54,446 nucleotides of DNA from Phycisphaerae bacterium (GTDB lineage Bacteria > Planctomycetota > Phycisphaerae > Phycisphaerales > Phycisphaeraceae). Shown one piece after another: positions 1 to 9,518 of the stretch (the first letter of the stretch is position 1; every line of letters begins with the position of its first letter). A program made the position numbers and the translations under genes. The notes beneath the pieces are model-generated. The model did no database searches. It worked only from the letters and a program-made list of their open reading frames with translations, and was not told the DNA's origin. Where the stretch lies: contig JAUIGU010000026.1 of assembly GCA_030432595.1 (NCBI GenBank), positions 1 to 54,446 on the forward strand. Direction: 5' to 3'.

Positions 1-427
1 GTCGGTGAGGCCGTGTCTCGGGAAAACGCAGCGTTCCTCTCATCGGCCGACGGGCCGGTCACGAACGTCGACGGGACACACGCCAAGGGAGTCCGATCCG
101 AACGCACGGCTCGCCGGGGCTTCCGTTCCAAGTGAGGCAGGCGTCCAACCTGTGGCACTTGGAACCGGACGCGTGGTGCTGCGTGAAGTGGGAGCCGCCG
201 CCGCGTGGGACATGAAGGTCCGGCCCTGGTGAAGGTGGTGATATAAAGCGGCCGACGGTGTCGGCCGTTCGGGGCGCGTGGGTTTGCGAGCGCTCGACGG
301 CGGCCGCCGGCCGCCGCTTTATGGAGCTGCCGGCTCTTTGACAAGTGAAGCAGGGGCGTAAGGAGCTCCACCTTTGCAGGATGAAGAGACCGAGCACCGC
401 ATGTCAATGCGGTGCCCACCCCACGCG
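1..427. other. non-coding stretch with nested inverted repeats
   Basis: I see no convincing gene here; the open frames lack a good start and resemble nothing I know. Positions 243-322 hold nested inverted repeats. An outer 9-bp arm (ATAAAGCGG at 243-251) pairs with its exact complement at 314-322. Inside lies a hairpin with 8-bp arms at 249-256 and 260-267, and a GC palindrome around 299-315. On the minus strand the first hairpin is followed by CTTTATAT, so it could terminate transcription of the esterase gene whose stop is at 428, about 160 nt upstream on that strand. Confidence 0.4.
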
Positions 428-1663
428 TCAGTTCCCCTCCGGGGTTTCGTCCGCGGCCAACGACCCGCTCGTCGGCACGTCCACCGCGGCCGCCGTCGGC
501 GGATCACCCGGATCAAACGGCTTCAACCCCTCAATCAAGTGTCGGGCGAGCGGCAGGTCGTGCTCGCGGATGCCCTCGACCACGCACCGGGCCAGGACGT
601 ACGCGCCGTAGTTGTTGTGGTGGCTGTCGTCCTTGAGGCGTTCGGTCTGGCCGGGGAATGTGCCGGCCGGGTAATGCACGAACGCGCCTTTCGACCCCTC
701 GGGCCCGAGCGCTTCGTAGAACGAACCGCTCATGTTTTGCAGGTCGATCAGCGGGACATCTTCCGCCTCAGCCAGATCCCGCATCGCCTGCGGGTAGTCG
801 CCGTGCGTCGGCTTCACCGTGCCGTCGTCGTTGAACCAGCGGCGGTGCATCGGCGTGACCAGGACGGGGTGCCCGCCGTTTTCACGGATCGCGGCGAGCA
901 TCTTCCGCAGGCCTTCGGTGAAGTTGCCGTACGCCCCGGCGCCCTCCCACTTCTCTTTCATGTCGTTGTGGCCGAACTGGATCAACGCGTAGTCGCCCGG
1001 CTTCATCATCGCCATCGCCTTCTCGAACCGGCGCTCGGCGACGAAACTGCTCACCGCCCGGCCCGACTCGGCGTGGTTCGACACCGCAACCGTCGGCCCG
1101 AAAAACACCGGCAGCATCTGGCCCCAGCCCGCCCACGGCTCGTCCGGCTGATCAACCACCGTCGAGTCGCCCAACAAAAACACCGTGACCGCCTCGGCCG
1201 GGAACACCTCAATCGAACGCACCGCCGGCCGTTCACCGAGAAACTCCAGCGAGAGGTCCGCGTCCCAGGTGGCCCGGTCCTTTTCACGGTCCCGGAGCCT
1301 GACCTGCCCGCCGTCGGGCAACGCGGGCGTGCGGACATTGACCACGAATGCGACGTCGCGGAACTCGCCGGGCGCAAGCGCGACACGCGGCACCATGTAC
1401 CGGCGGGCCTCGGCCTTGACCGCCGTGTCCGACGCCCGCCGCGCGTCGCCGAGTTGAACGCGGACGAGGTAGTTGCCCTCGGGCATCGGCAGCGCCGGTC
1501 GGTGGTCTTCGCCGTCGCGATCACTTTCGTAATTGAACTGCCACAGCGGGGCGTCGGTTTCGTGTTGAGTTTCGGCGACCGCGCAGCCCGGCATCCCGAG
1601 CCCCGCCGCGATCAAGAGACAGACGAAGGGCGAAACGCACGTGGTTTGAAGCGTCGTTTTCAT
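428..1663 (-). CDS. secreted SGNH-hydrolase esterase, rhamnogalacturonan acetylesterase type (CE12-like)
   Basis: A 411-aa exported esterase. The N-terminus has a hydrophobic signal segment (about residues 9-26) ending near a cysteine, so it may be a lipoprotein, although the lipobox MPGC is poor. Residues 35-145 look like a beta-rich accessory domain. The SGNH/GDSL domain follows: block I GDST with nucleophile Ser167, the oxyanion-hole block GHND at 231-234, and the Asp345-x-x-His348 pair in DDSHHNNYGA. This layout matches CE12 enzymes, which remove acetyl groups from rhamnogalacturonan, a pectin backbone. A secreted arabinofuranosidase lies elsewhere in the window (30.4 kb), which suggests pectin use, but the two genes are not linked. 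The exact acetylated substrate is inferred from family resemblance only. Confidence 0.85.
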   Translation of the reverse strand: MKTTLQTTCVSPFVCLLIAAGLGMPGCAVAETQHETDAPLWQFNYESDRDGEDHRPALPMPEGNYLVRVQLGDARRASDTAVKAEARRYMVPRVALAPGEFRDVAFVVNVRTPALPDGGQVRLRDREKDRATWDADLSLEFLGERPAVRSIEVFPAEAVTVFLLGDSTVVDQPDEPWAGWGQMLPVFFGPTVAVSNHAESGRAVSSFVAERRFEKAMAMMKPGDYALIQFGHNDMKEKWEGAGAYGNFTEGLRKMLAAIRENGGHPVLVTPMHRRWFNDDGTVKPTHGDYPQAMRDLAEAEDVPLIDLQNMSGSFYEALGPEGSKGAFVHYPAGTFPGQTERLKDDSHHNNYGAYVLARCVVEGIREHDLPLARHLIEGLKPFDPGDPPTAAAVDVPTSGSLAADETPEGN

Positions 1664-1705
1664 CGCGGCATCGTAGGTGGCTCGTCGAAAGGGTATGCTG
1701 GCCGC

Positions 1706-1849
1706 ATGACTTTTCGGTGGATCATGGATTTCGAGGACGTCGGCGGGGCGTTGCCGGCGGCCGACGCCGGCTGCAAGTTCGAGGTGCAGTTGAATCAGGG
1801 GGGCAGCCGATTCTTTTTGAGGTGGTGCCGTTTCGGGTGCGGTGTTTGA
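1706..1849 (+). CDS. possible 47-aa small protein in the 1664-2024 intergenic region
   Basis: The 361-nt gap between the divergent esterase and carboxypeptidase genes contains one short frame with an ATG at 1706. A purine-rich GAAAGGG lies about 12 nt upstream, which is rather far for a ribosome binding site. The product is slightly acidic in its first half and basic and aromatic at its end, with no recognisable domain. It could equally be an untranslated leader or promoter region for the flanking genes. I see nothing else in the gap. Confidence 0.2.
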   Translation: MTFRWIMDFEDVGGALPAADAGCKFEVQLNQGGSRFFLRWCRFGCGV

Positions 1850-2024
1850 GCGAAGGGCTGGTAATAGGGGTAGGGGGGCGGCGATGCGACGACTGATCTT
1901 CGCGGGGTGTGTTGTCGTTTAATGGCTCCGGAGTGGCGGTTCGCCGGTGCGGTATGCTCCACCGAGAGGCTTGGTCAGGGGGAGCCGTCGTCGTGATCCG
2001 TCACTTGAATTGGAAGGGTCTGCC

Positions 2025-3089
2025 ATGTGCCGGTGCTTTGCTCTTTGTGTGTCGATGTTCGGTTTAACGTGTCTGATCGCCGGGTGTTCGGGCGGGCCGT
2101 CGGCGGTGGTTCCGAGCGTTCGCCACTACGCGCATCCGGGGGATGCCGACGCGCTGGCGGAGATCGTGGCGTACAGCTCGCGGTCGCGCACGAAGCTGCC
2201 GCCGGACTACGTGCTGGGGCGGCTGCGGCAGCGCGGCGGCGTGCCGGTGATCGACGCCGCGTTCGATCGGGTGGTGGCGCACGACACGCCGGCGACACGG
2301 TCCGAGTTGTTGCGCGCGATTGAGCTGGACTTTGTGCACCGCGCGGACACGTCGTCGCTGGACCTGGTGGGGACGGAGTTGGGCGAGCGGTTTCGGTCGT
2401 TCGACTGGCAGCACGAGGACTACCCCGGTGGGGACGAGGGGCCGAACGAGATGTACGCCGGGACGTTGGCCGATGCGCTGGACGGGGTGACGCCCGAGCG
2501 TCGGGCGAACCGGGCGGCGGTGGCGGTGATCGTGCGGGACGAAGCGACGCCGGAGTTGTGGGAATACATGCTCGGGCAGTGGCGTGAGGTGCCCGGCGAA
2601 CCGCGGCGGGAAGGCGAGGGCAACTGGAAGCTCAACCGGCACGCGGTGGGGGCGTACGTCGAGATGCGCGAGGCGGCGGCGCGCGACGGCGTGGACCTGA
2701 CGATCCTCTCGGGCCACCGCGACCCGCGGCGCGCCCGAGAGAACGCGGCGCGGGTGGGCAACAGTTTTGCGGTGGCGAGTTTTTCGTCGCACTCGCTGGG
2801 GCTGGCGATTGATTTCGAGTTGCCCCGGCCGGACGGCGAAACTTCGGATGACGAGGACGCGGGCGGGCGATTCCGGCTTTCGACGCGGCCGATGTCCGCG
2901 GTGGTGGACATGCGTCGTTCGCCGGTGCACAAGTGGCTGCACCTTTACGGCCGGGAGTTCGGGTGGTACCCGTTCCAGCACGAGCCGTGGCACTGGGAGT
3001 ACAACCCGCCGGGGTTCCGCGCGGTGTTCTTCGACGAGTTTCCCGGCGGGCCTCCGCAGCGCGACGCCGCTTCGGTTGCCGGCACTTAG
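2025..3089 (+). CDS. D-alanyl-D-alanine carboxypeptidase lipoprotein, VanY / peptidase M15 family
   Basis: A 354-aa predicted lipoprotein. The start at 2025 is chosen because GGAAGG lies 7 nt upstream and because it opens a classic lipoprotein signal ending in the lipobox LIAGC (Cys21). The first half has no domain I recognise. The C-terminal half carries the M15 zinc-peptidase signature: SSHSLGLAIDFE supplies the His and Asp ligands, and HEPWHWEYN supplies the catalytic Glu and the final His. A lead-in of the type SGHRDPRRARE is also typical of VanY. Such enzymes trim the terminal D-Ala from peptidoglycan stem peptides in the periplasm. The insert between the two motif blocks is acidic and somewhat longer than in short VanY proteins. 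No vancomycin-resistance partners are nearby, so a housekeeping wall-remodelling role is likelier. Confidence 0.85.
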   Translation: MCRCFALCVSMFGLTCLIAGCSGGPSAVVPSVRHYAHPGDADALAEIVAYSSRSRTKLPPDYVLGRLRQRGGVPVIDAAFDRVVAHDTPATRSELLRAIELDFVHRADTSSLDLVGTELGERFRSFDWQHEDYPGGDEGPNEMYAGTLADALDGVTPERRANRAAVAVIVRDEATPELWEYMLGQWREVPGEPRREGEGNWKLNRHAVGAYVEMREAAARDGVDLTILSGHRDPRRARENAARVGNSFAVASFSSHSLGLAIDFELPRPDGETSDDEDAGGRFRLSTRPMSAVVDMRRSPVHKWLHLYGREFGWYPFQHEPWHWEYNPPGFRAVFFDEFPGGPPQRDAASVAGT

Positions 3090-3097
3090 TCGCCTCG

Positions 3098-6000
3098 TTA
3101 ATACGGCAGGCCGTCGCCGGGCACGAATGGTTGCGTGTATTGCTCGATCGCGCGGGAGGCGAGTTCGGGGATGGCGACCTGAGGTTGATCCAGCCAGGTG
3201 TGGACGCGCTCGTAGGCGAAGCGGGCTTCCGAAGGCCGTCCGACTTCGGTCAGGATCAACACGCGGTAGGCGTCGGCGATGAGCGCGATGTCTCTGGGCG
3301 CTTTGGACAGCAGTGGGTCGGCGCGGCGCATGACCGTGAGGGCTTCATCCGCCTGGCCGACACGGAAGTGGGCCAACGCGGTCAGGACCAGCGCGGTGGG
3401 GTCGTCGGGGAATCGGTTGCTCAGCGCCGGGGCGAGCCGCATCCCGAACGCCTGCACACGGCGCTCGGCCTGGGCGCGGGGGGCTTCGCGGAAACGCGGC
3501 ACCATGAGCTCCTTGGCGACCGACTTGACCTGGTCGATGCCGGTCGCGTTGAGCCCGTTGAACAGCGACGGATCGAATGGGGCGGGCGGGTCGTCGTCCG
3601 ACGTCGGCGGGTGGAGCTGAGCGATCACGGCCGCGTAGCCGGGCAGTTCTTCGCTTTGGCAGGCGGCGGCCAGGACGTCGTACAAAGCCGACGCGTCTTC
3701 GGCGTTTCCGGCGTCTTCGGACTGCCCGGTGTGGAGGTAGACGTAGTCCGCGATGGCCAGCGGCATCAGTCGGCCCGAGCGCGAGAACAGCTCGACGGCG
3801 CGGGTCAGCCGCGCCCGGGCGGCGGCGTTGTTCCCGACCATGAACTCGTAGGCGGCCATGGTGCGCACGACCAGGCCCCAGTCCGCGTTGAGCATCTCGG
3901 GCGGGGTGTGGTCGAACCATTGCTCCGTGCGCTCATGCATGAGGGCGGCCGCGTCCGTGTCTCCGTCTCTTTGCAGGCGGAGGACGCCGCGCTCGAGCGT
4001 GAGCAGGGCCCACACGGACACCGGGGCGCCGACGCTTTCACGCTCGGCGATGATGTCCACGAGCATCTCGCAGCCGCGCAGCGCATCGCCGGAGCGGGCG
4101 TGGCTGGCGGCGAACATGTACAGGGCGTACTGGACCTCCGGGCTGTCTTCGTCGTAGACATCGCGGGCGATCTGCAGCGCGCGGTCGGCGTGCATGAGCG
4201 AGTGCTTCGGTCGGTTGGAGGTGTGGTAAGCGGTCGCCAGGGCGGAGTGCATGCGCGTCTGGCGGTGGAGGTCGCCGATGCGTTCGGCGGTGTCGAGACT
4301 GCGGTGGAACCAGTCCAGGGCGTCCTGGTCCTGGAGCCCGGCGTGGTAGACCCAGCCCATCGCGGCCATCGCCCGCGCGCCGGTCTGCGTCGGTTGGTTT
4401 TCGTCGGGTTGGGCCAGGGCGAGCGCTTCGCGGATCAATTCAAGGAGGTGTTCGTTCCGGGTTTCGCGCAGGGTCGGGGCGACGTCGACATGGTCGAGGA
4501 TCGCGTTGGCCAGGTCGGTGGGCGGCGTGTGGTCCTGGCTGCGCAGCAACTCGACGGTGCGTCCGAAGTGGTGGCCGGCTTCGGGCCGGAAGCCGAGCTC
4601 GCGGAGCGCTTTGGCGACGGTGGCGTGGAGGTCGGCGGCGACCTCGGGTTGGTCGGCGGCGAGTGAATCGATGTCGGTGCCGAAGTCGGTGAGCATTTCG
4701 ACCACGGTGTAGTCCGGTGATCGCCCCGGGCGTGGTTCCGCGAGCGTGACCATCCGGCTGAGCATGTTCCGCAAGGACTCGGACCGCACGAGCGCTTCTT
4801 CGGTTTGCGCCTGCAAGTGTTCGGCCCGGACACGGGCTTGCCGTTCGTCGGCGGCTTTTTGCACCGCGATGCCCAGACCGATCAGCAGCGCGAGGACGAT
4901 CAGGCCCGCCGAAACGATCACCGGTTTGTGGCGGCGCACGAGCTTTCGTACGCGGTACGCCACGGTCGGGGGTCCGGCGGAGACGGTCTTGCCTTGCTGG
5001 TGCCGGCGGAGGTCGTCGATGAGCATGTTGACGCCGCCGTAGCGCCGGGCGCGGTCGTTTTCCATGGCCTTGATGACGATCCAGTCGAGGTCGCCGCGCA
5101 GGGTTTTGTGCAGGCGGGTGGCGGTTGTGCGCCGGTGCCGGGCGGCCTGGATGCCGCCGTCGTTGAGCGAGCGGATCCGGGTGCTGGGGCGGGTCGGCTC
5201 CTGCTCGCGGACGGCCGAGAGCATGCGGTCGTACGCCATCTCCTGGAGCTTGGTGCGGTCGAACTGGGTCGTGCCGGTCAGCAGTTCGTGCAGCAGGACG
5301 CCCAGCGAGAACACGTCGGTCCGCGTGTCCAGGTCGCGTGCGGCGCCGGCCTGTTCGGGGCTCATGTATTCGGGCGTGCCCAGCAGGAGGCCGTGCCCGG
5401 TCTGCATGATCAGGTCGCCGCGGCTCTGGTCCGTCGCCTTGGCGATGCCGAAGTCGATGACCTTGGGCGTCGGGCTCATGTCCGGGTCGGCGATCAAGAC
5501 GTTGGACGGCTTGATGTCGCGGTGGATCACGCCTTTCTGGTGCGCGTGCCAGACGGCTTCGCAGACTTCGAGGAACAACTCGATGCGTCGCTCGACGGGC
5601 AGGCGGTGTTCGTCGCAGAAGCGGGTGATCGGCGGGCCGTCCACGCGTTCCATGACGAAGAAGGGCCGTCCGGACGCGGTCGCGCCGCCGTCGTAGATGG
5701 CCGCGATGTTGCGGTGCGACATGAGCGCGAGGGCTTGTCGTTCGGCCTCGAACCGGGCGGCGATCTGTTTGGTGTCCAGCCCAGACTTGATGACTTTCAG
5801 GGCCACCGGTCGGCGCAACGGCTCGAACTGATCGGCGGCGAACACCGTCGCCATGCCGCCTTCGCCGATGACCTGCTCCAGGCGGTACCGGCCGGCCACG
5901 ACGTCGCCGGGCTTGAGTTCGGCGTGGCGGTGTCCGGGCAGGTGTTCGTCGAGCGCGTTGGTTTCGAGAAAGCCGCCCGCCTTGTCGTGGGCGCGGAGCA

Positions 6001-6133
6001 GCGACTCCACGCGTGCCTGCAGAGAAGGGTCACCGGCGCACTCATCGGCGACGAACTGCGCACGCTTCTCCGGGCTGCCCTCGCGGACGGCTTCGAGAAA
6101 GATGCGCTCTTCAACGGAGGTTTCGTCGGACAT
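3098..6133 (-). CDS. membrane Ser/Thr protein kinase with periplasmic TPR-like region (PknB-type)
   Basis: A 1011-aa one-pass membrane kinase. ATG at 6133 is preferred over an in-frame GTG at 6139. Residues 1-75 are a helical N-terminal extension. The kinase domain spans about 82-370: glycine loop GEGGMATV at 90-97, Lys113, catalytic loop HRDIKPSN at 204-211, DFG at 227-229 and a GTPEYMSPEQ activation segment. A single transmembrane helix lies at about 404-424, followed by a coiled stretch and roughly 550 residues of helical TPR-like repeats outside the membrane. It follows the ECF sigma gene at 6226-6798 with a 92-nt gap on the same strand. Sigma-factor/kinase pairs of this form are abundant in planctomycetes. 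The kinase probably senses an extracytoplasmic cue and controls the sigma factor; that link is inference from adjacency. Confidence 0.92.
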   Translation of the reverse strand: MSDETSVEERIFLEAVREGSPEKRAQFVADECAGDPSLQARVESLLRAHDKAGGFLETNALDEHLPGHRHAELKPGDVVAGRYRLEQVIGEGGMATVFAADQFEPLRRPVALKVIKSGLDTKQIAARFEAERQALALMSHRNIAAIYDGGATASGRPFFVMERVDGPPITRFCDEHRLPVERRIELFLEVCEAVWHAHQKGVIHRDIKPSNVLIADPDMSPTPKVIDFGIAKATDQSRGDLIMQTGHGLLLGTPEYMSPEQAGAARDLDTRTDVFSLGVLLHELLTGTTQFDRTKLQEMAYDRMLSAVREQEPTRPSTRIRSLNDGGIQAARHRRTTATRLHKTLRGDLDWIVIKAMENDRARRYGGVNMLIDDLRRHQQGKTVSAGPPTVAYRVRKLVRRHKPVIVSAGLIVLALLIGLGIAVQKAADERQARVRAEHLQAQTEEALVRSESLRNMLSRMVTLAEPRPGRSPDYTVVEMLTDFGTDIDSLAADQPEVAADLHATVAKALRELGFRPEAGHHFGRTVELLRSQDHTPPTDLANAILDHVDVAPTLRETRNEHLLELIREALALAQPDENQPTQTGARAMAAMGWVYHAGLQDQDALDWFHRSLDTAERIGDLHRQTRMHSALATAYHTSNRPKHSLMHADRALQIARDVYDEDSPEVQYALYMFAASHARSGDALRGCEMLVDIIAERESVGAPVSVWALLTLERGVLRLQRDGDTDAAALMHERTEQWFDHTPPEMLNADWGLVVRTMAAYEFMVGNNAAARARLTRAVELFSRSGRLMPLAIADYVYLHTGQSEDAGNAEDASALYDVLAAACQSEELPGYAAVIAQLHPPTSDDDPPAPFDPSLFNGLNATGIDQVKSVAKELMVPRFREAPRAQAERRVQAFGMRLAPALSNRFPDDPTALVLTALAHFRVGQADEALTVMRRADPLLSKAPRDIALIADAYRVLILTEVGRPSEARFAYERVHTWLDQPQVAIPELASRAIEQYTQPFVPGDGLPY

Positions 6134-6225
6134 GATCACGGACCGGGGGCGCGGCGACGGCCGAAGAGAGATTCAAGTTTCACGGCGGCCCGCATCCGTG
6201 GCAAGCCGAATGCTTGAGGTTTGGC

Positions 6226-6798
6226 TCAGGCCGCGCCGCCGATCGCGTCGAGCAGCCACGCCCGCGCGAACAGCCAGTCGTTGTCGGCGGTGGACCGGGA
6301 GATGCCCAGCAGCGCCGCGGCCTCGCTCTGGGTCAATCCGCCGAAGAAGCGCAGTTTGACCAGGCGGGCCTTGCGCTCGTTGGTTGCTTCCAGGCGCGTG
6401 AGCGCCTCGTCGATCGCAAGCAGGTCGTCGTCCGGCCCGCCGCCGTCGAGGTCGATCAGGCCCGTGTCGAGGTCAACGCGTGCCATGCCCCCGCCGCGCT
6501 TGGCGCGGCCGCGTTCCCGGGCGTGGTCAATGAGGACGCGGCGCATGGCTTCGGCGGCGGCGGCGAAGAAGTGGCCACGGTTCTCGAAGTCACGCAGCGA
6601 CGGGCCGACCAGCCGCAGGTACGCCTCATGCACCAGGGCGGTCGGGTTGAACAGTTGGCCCGGGCTTTCCCTTGCGAGCTTGGCGGCGGCGATGCGTTTG
6701 AGCTCGTCGTAGACGATCGGCAGCAGGCTGTTGACCGGCGAGCCGTCGCCGGGCGTCTTGTCCTGCAGGATGCGCGTGATCGGGCTGGCGTCGTCCAC
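6226..6798 (-). CDS. ECF-type RNA polymerase sigma factor, planctomycete TIGR02999-like family
   Basis: A 190-aa sigma-70 family regulator with a GTG start at 6798. Region 2 is visible in the middle of the first half (LVHEAYLRLVG, then a FFAAAAEAMRRVLIDHAR segment). Region 4 is near the end (RLVKLRFFGGLTQSEAAALLGISRSTADNDWLFARAWL), a helix-turn-helix that would contact the -35 element. The LVHEAYLRL and AMRRVLIDHARER blocks are characteristic of the ECF group common in planctomycetes and acidobacteria that pairs with Ser/Thr kinases rather than classical anti-sigma factors. The kinase gene directly downstream is the obvious partner. No anti-sigma gene is adjacent. The 310-nt region upstream is shared divergently with the first PEP-CTERM protein. 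Confidence 0.92.
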   Translation of the reverse strand: MDDASPITRILQDKTPGDGSPVNSLLPIVYDELKRIAAAKLARESPGQLFNPTALVHEAYLRLVGPSLRDFENRGHFFAAAAEAMRRVLIDHARERGRAKRGGGMARVDLDTGLIDLDGGGPDDDLLAIDEALTRLEATNERKARLVKLRFFGGLTQSEAAALLGISRSTADNDWLFARAWLLDAIGGAA

Positions 6799-7109
6799 GG
6801 GCGGATTTTACTCGGGATTCCCCTAAACGGAATGGTGACGTAGACGCGGAATCTCAACGGGGGGGCGATGCTTGCGACGTCTCACATCCATCGGAATCGA
6901 CCAGATCGATGATTGAGAAGGCGTGGTTTTCCGTGTGTTTTTTGCTTGTTTGTCGCGGCGTGTGCGTCTTGCCGGCGCGTTTTGTCGCTCCCTTAGGGAA
7001 AACGGCAGGTAAGCAGGTTTGCCCGGTTTGACGCATGACGTTTTGACGCGACGTCCGCGCCGACTTCAACCCTGTGTTTCCCCTCACCCCTCCGAAAGAG
7101 AGAGTCGCT
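6799..7109. promoter_or_regulatory. divergent intergenic region with a direct repeat upstream of the first surface-protein gene
   Basis: This gap lies between the divergent sigma-factor gene and the PEP-CTERM gene starting at 7110. It is T-rich on the plus strand around 6920-7010. It contains an exact direct repeat TTTGACGC at 7027-7034 and 7042-7049, a 15-bp period, about 60 nt before the start codon. This could be a regulator site or a sigma-factor element; no binding protein can be assigned. The ribosome binding site for the downstream gene is the purine run GAAAGAGAGAG just before 7110. No riboswitch that I recognise is present. Confidence 0.35.
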
Positions 7110-9410
7110 ATGTCTCGTACCACACTTCCCGGAAACGTTCAATCCCCCGTCGGCTTCTCCATCCCCACGCGGGCTCTGTTGTCGGCCACCGTCGCCACGA
7201 CGATCTGCGCCGCAACGCCCGCGCTGGGTGCCCAGCGAGAGTGGACCGGCACGTTCAGCGAATTCTGGACCAGCTTCCAGAACTGGTCCGCCTCAGACAT
7301 ACCCGATGACGACGACACCGCGCTCATCGGCAACGCGCCCAACAACAATGTTCTTCTCAACACCGACACGAACACGATCGACGGCCTGACGCTGACCGGC
7401 GGCGCGACGCTGAACACCAACGGTCAGCGGCTGCTGGTGGACAACGTGCCCAACAACGCGCCGGTGAACATCGGCGACGGGTCGACGCTGTACGTCTCGA
7501 CGGTCAACTTGAACCCGTCGACTTCGGGCCTCGATACCGACCGCCTCAACGTGCTCGACGGCGGGACCTTCGCCAACATCGATTTCTCCGTGATCGATGA
7601 CCGGATGGACGTGTTTGAGGGCGGTACCGTCGCCAGCATCGGCACCATCGTGATCGGCGGGGGCGTGAATCCGGGCACCATCGGCCTCATCAACGACGGC
7701 GTCATCACCGCCAGTGTTCTCGGGGCCGGCACGCTCACGCTCCAGGCTACCGACAACAAGACGATCGACCTCGACGGCTCCTTCGGGAACGGCGAGGTCC
7801 GCGCCTCGGCCGACCAGTTCCTGGGCGGCGTGGGCACCGCGACGCTCAACATCAACGCCCCGCTCAGCGACGCGTTCGACGGCACCGCGGTCATCGGCCG
7901 CGCCGACGTCATCAACTTTCAGCAGGGCTGGGTCAACAGCGGCCAGCTCGAGTTCAACGGCACCGACGCCGACCCCGCCAGCCTCAACGGCGCCCAGATG
8001 ACGCTCACTGACGACACGGCCGGTGACGGCGGCTCGGTCGGCGACGGCTGGGTCACCGTGAACTCCGGCACCGCGGTCGTCAACGCCGACGTGGTCGCCA
8101 CCGGCGGCACCTGGAACATGGAGGACAACACGACCGTGACCTTCAACGGCGACGCCAACTTCCTGCCCTCGGCCGTGCTGGACCTCAGCGCCTCCTCCGT
8201 GACCGTCAACGTCAACGACTCACTGCGGATCCAGCAGTCCTCGGTCGATCTCGACGGGATCGTTCCCGCGGACAACGTCATCAACGTCAACAACAACGCG
8301 AGCCTCCGGATCGACGGCGACTTTTCCGACCCGTTTGGCGGGACCGTGAACATGGCGAACGGCAGCACGCTGACGCTCAACGGGAACGGCACCTTTTCGG
8401 CGGAATCGACGTTCAACAAAACCGGCAGCGCCATCACTCTCAACATTGGTGGGCAGACCACGTTCCACACACCGATCGACCTGGACGGCCAAGGCCTGCC
8501 CCTGAGCACCATCAACATCACCAACGACACCGCCAGCCTGACCCTTAACGCCGGGATCGAGAACGTCGGCGCCGAATTCGACGGCACGATCAACAACCGC
8601 GGGGCGCTCACCGTCGCGCCCGGCACCGTCTGGACCAACGGCGGCACGATCCACCTGATCGATGAAGGCATCGACCCGACCGTCAACGGCAACGGCATGA
8701 CCAACGAGGGCACGCTCCGCGGGGACGGCACGTTCAACGTCGCGGTGACCAACACCGCGGGTGGCCTGATCCAGCCCGGCACCGGTTCGACCGCCGGGCA
8801 CCTCGACTTCAACTTCCCCCTGACCATGGGCGCCGGTTCCGAGATGGAGATCGACCTGGGCGGACTCACGCCGGGCACGGGCCACGACCGCATCGACGCC
8901 ACCACGCTCAACCTAGACCCCGGCTCCACGCTCGACGTTGATTCGCTCGGCGGGTATCTGCCGGCGCTTTACACGACCCACACCATCGTGGACGCGAATC
9001 TGATCAACGGCGTGTTCAACTTCATCGAGGGCGTGGTCATCGGCGCCACCGATACCGGCTGGGCGGTCACCTACGACTACAGCCTCGACCAGGTGCTCGT
9101 GCAGCGGGCCTTGCTGGGCGACGCCAACCTCAACGGCCAGGTCGAGCAGGCCGACCTCGACGCGATCCTCCAGAACTGGGGTAAGCAGGCGTCCGACGGC
9201 GTGACCTCGTGGGTCACCGGCGACCTCAACGGCAACGGCCAGGTCGAGCAGGCCGACCTCGACTTTGTCCTGCAGAACTGGGGCAGCCTCGCCGCGCCGA
9301 GTTTCAAAGCCTCCGCCGTTCCCGAGCCGTGCAGCGTCGTTCTGGCCTCCGCCGGTTTGGCCACGCTTCGGCGTCGCCGGCCGACCCGGGGAGCCGGCAC
9401 GTCCTGCTGA
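7110..9410 (+). CDS. secreted beta-rich surface protein with dockerin-like repeats and PEP-CTERM tail (paralogue 1 of 3)
   Basis: A 766-aa exported protein. The start at 7110 is chosen for its strong purine-rich ribosome binding site and the signal peptide that follows (hydrophobic run ending in ATPALGA near residue 40). After a W/NW-rich N-terminal motif and an aligned D-D-D-T-A-L-IGN block come about 550 residues of Asn/Thr/Gly-rich beta-strand repeats like those of autotransporter-type or beta-helix adhesins. Near the C-terminus are two dockerin-like Ca-binding repeats of the form GDxNxNGQVEQADLDxxLQNWG. The chain ends with AVPEP, a short hydrophobic segment and an Arg-rich end, the PEP-CTERM sorting signal used by exosortase/archaeosortase-type systems. 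It is probably exported and then anchored or released at the cell surface. Ligand and partner cohesins are unknown. Confidence 0.85.
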   Translation: MSRTTLPGNVQSPVGFSIPTRALLSATVATTICAATPALGAQREWTGTFSEFWTSFQNWSASDIPDDDDTALIGNAPNNNVLLNTDTNTIDGLTLTGGATLNTNGQRLLVDNVPNNAPVNIGDGSTLYVSTVNLNPSTSGLDTDRLNVLDGGTFANIDFSVIDDRMDVFEGGTVASIGTIVIGGGVNPGTIGLINDGVITASVLGAGTLTLQATDNKTIDLDGSFGNGEVRASADQFLGGVGTATLNINAPLSDAFDGTAVIGRADVINFQQGWVNSGQLEFNGTDADPASLNGAQMTLTDDTAGDGGSVGDGWVTVNSGTAVVNADVVATGGTWNMEDNTTVTFNGDANFLPSAVLDLSASSVTVNVNDSLRIQQSSVDLDGIVPADNVINVNNNASLRIDGDFSDPFGGTVNMANGSTLTLNGNGTFSAESTFNKTGSAITLNIGGQTTFHTPIDLDGQGLPLSTINITNDTASLTLNAGIENVGAEFDGTINNRGALTVAPGTVWTNGGTIHLIDEGIDPTVNGNGMTNEGTLRGDGTFNVAVTNTAGGLIQPGTGSTAGHLDFNFPLTMGAGSEMEIDLGGLTPGTGHDRIDATTLNLDPGSTLDVDSLGGYLPALYTTHTIVDANLINGVFNFIEGVVIGATDTGWAVTYDYSLDQVLVQRALLGDANLNGQVEQADLDAILQNWGKQASDGVTSWVTGDLNGNGQVEQADLDFVLQNWGSLAAPSFKASAVPEPCSVVLASAGLATLRRRRPTRGAGTSC

Positions 9411-9427
9411 GTCTCACCACACCACAA

Positions 9428-9463
9428 CGCGCCGCCGCCGCCCCAAAGCGGCGCGGCGCTTTC
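9428..9463 (+). terminator. GC hairpin after the first surface-protein gene
   Basis: An 8-bp inverted repeat (CGCGCCGC at 9428-9435, complement at 948-9455 of the same block, i.e. 9448-9455) lies 18 nt after the stop codon. It is followed within a few bases by CGCTTTCCCC. The U-tract is poor, so it may be an attenuator or mRNA-stabilising hairpin rather than a true terminator. Confidence 0.3.
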
Positions 9464-9518
9464 CCCTCGCACAGATCAAACCAACCCGGAAAACACTCGC
9501 ACCCGAAAGGTCTCAATC

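Noticed and set aside
374-1849. Long plus-strand open frame of 491 codons
   Set aside because: It lies antisense to the clear SGNH esterase, is Arg/His-rich and has no domain; it is a high-GC shadow.
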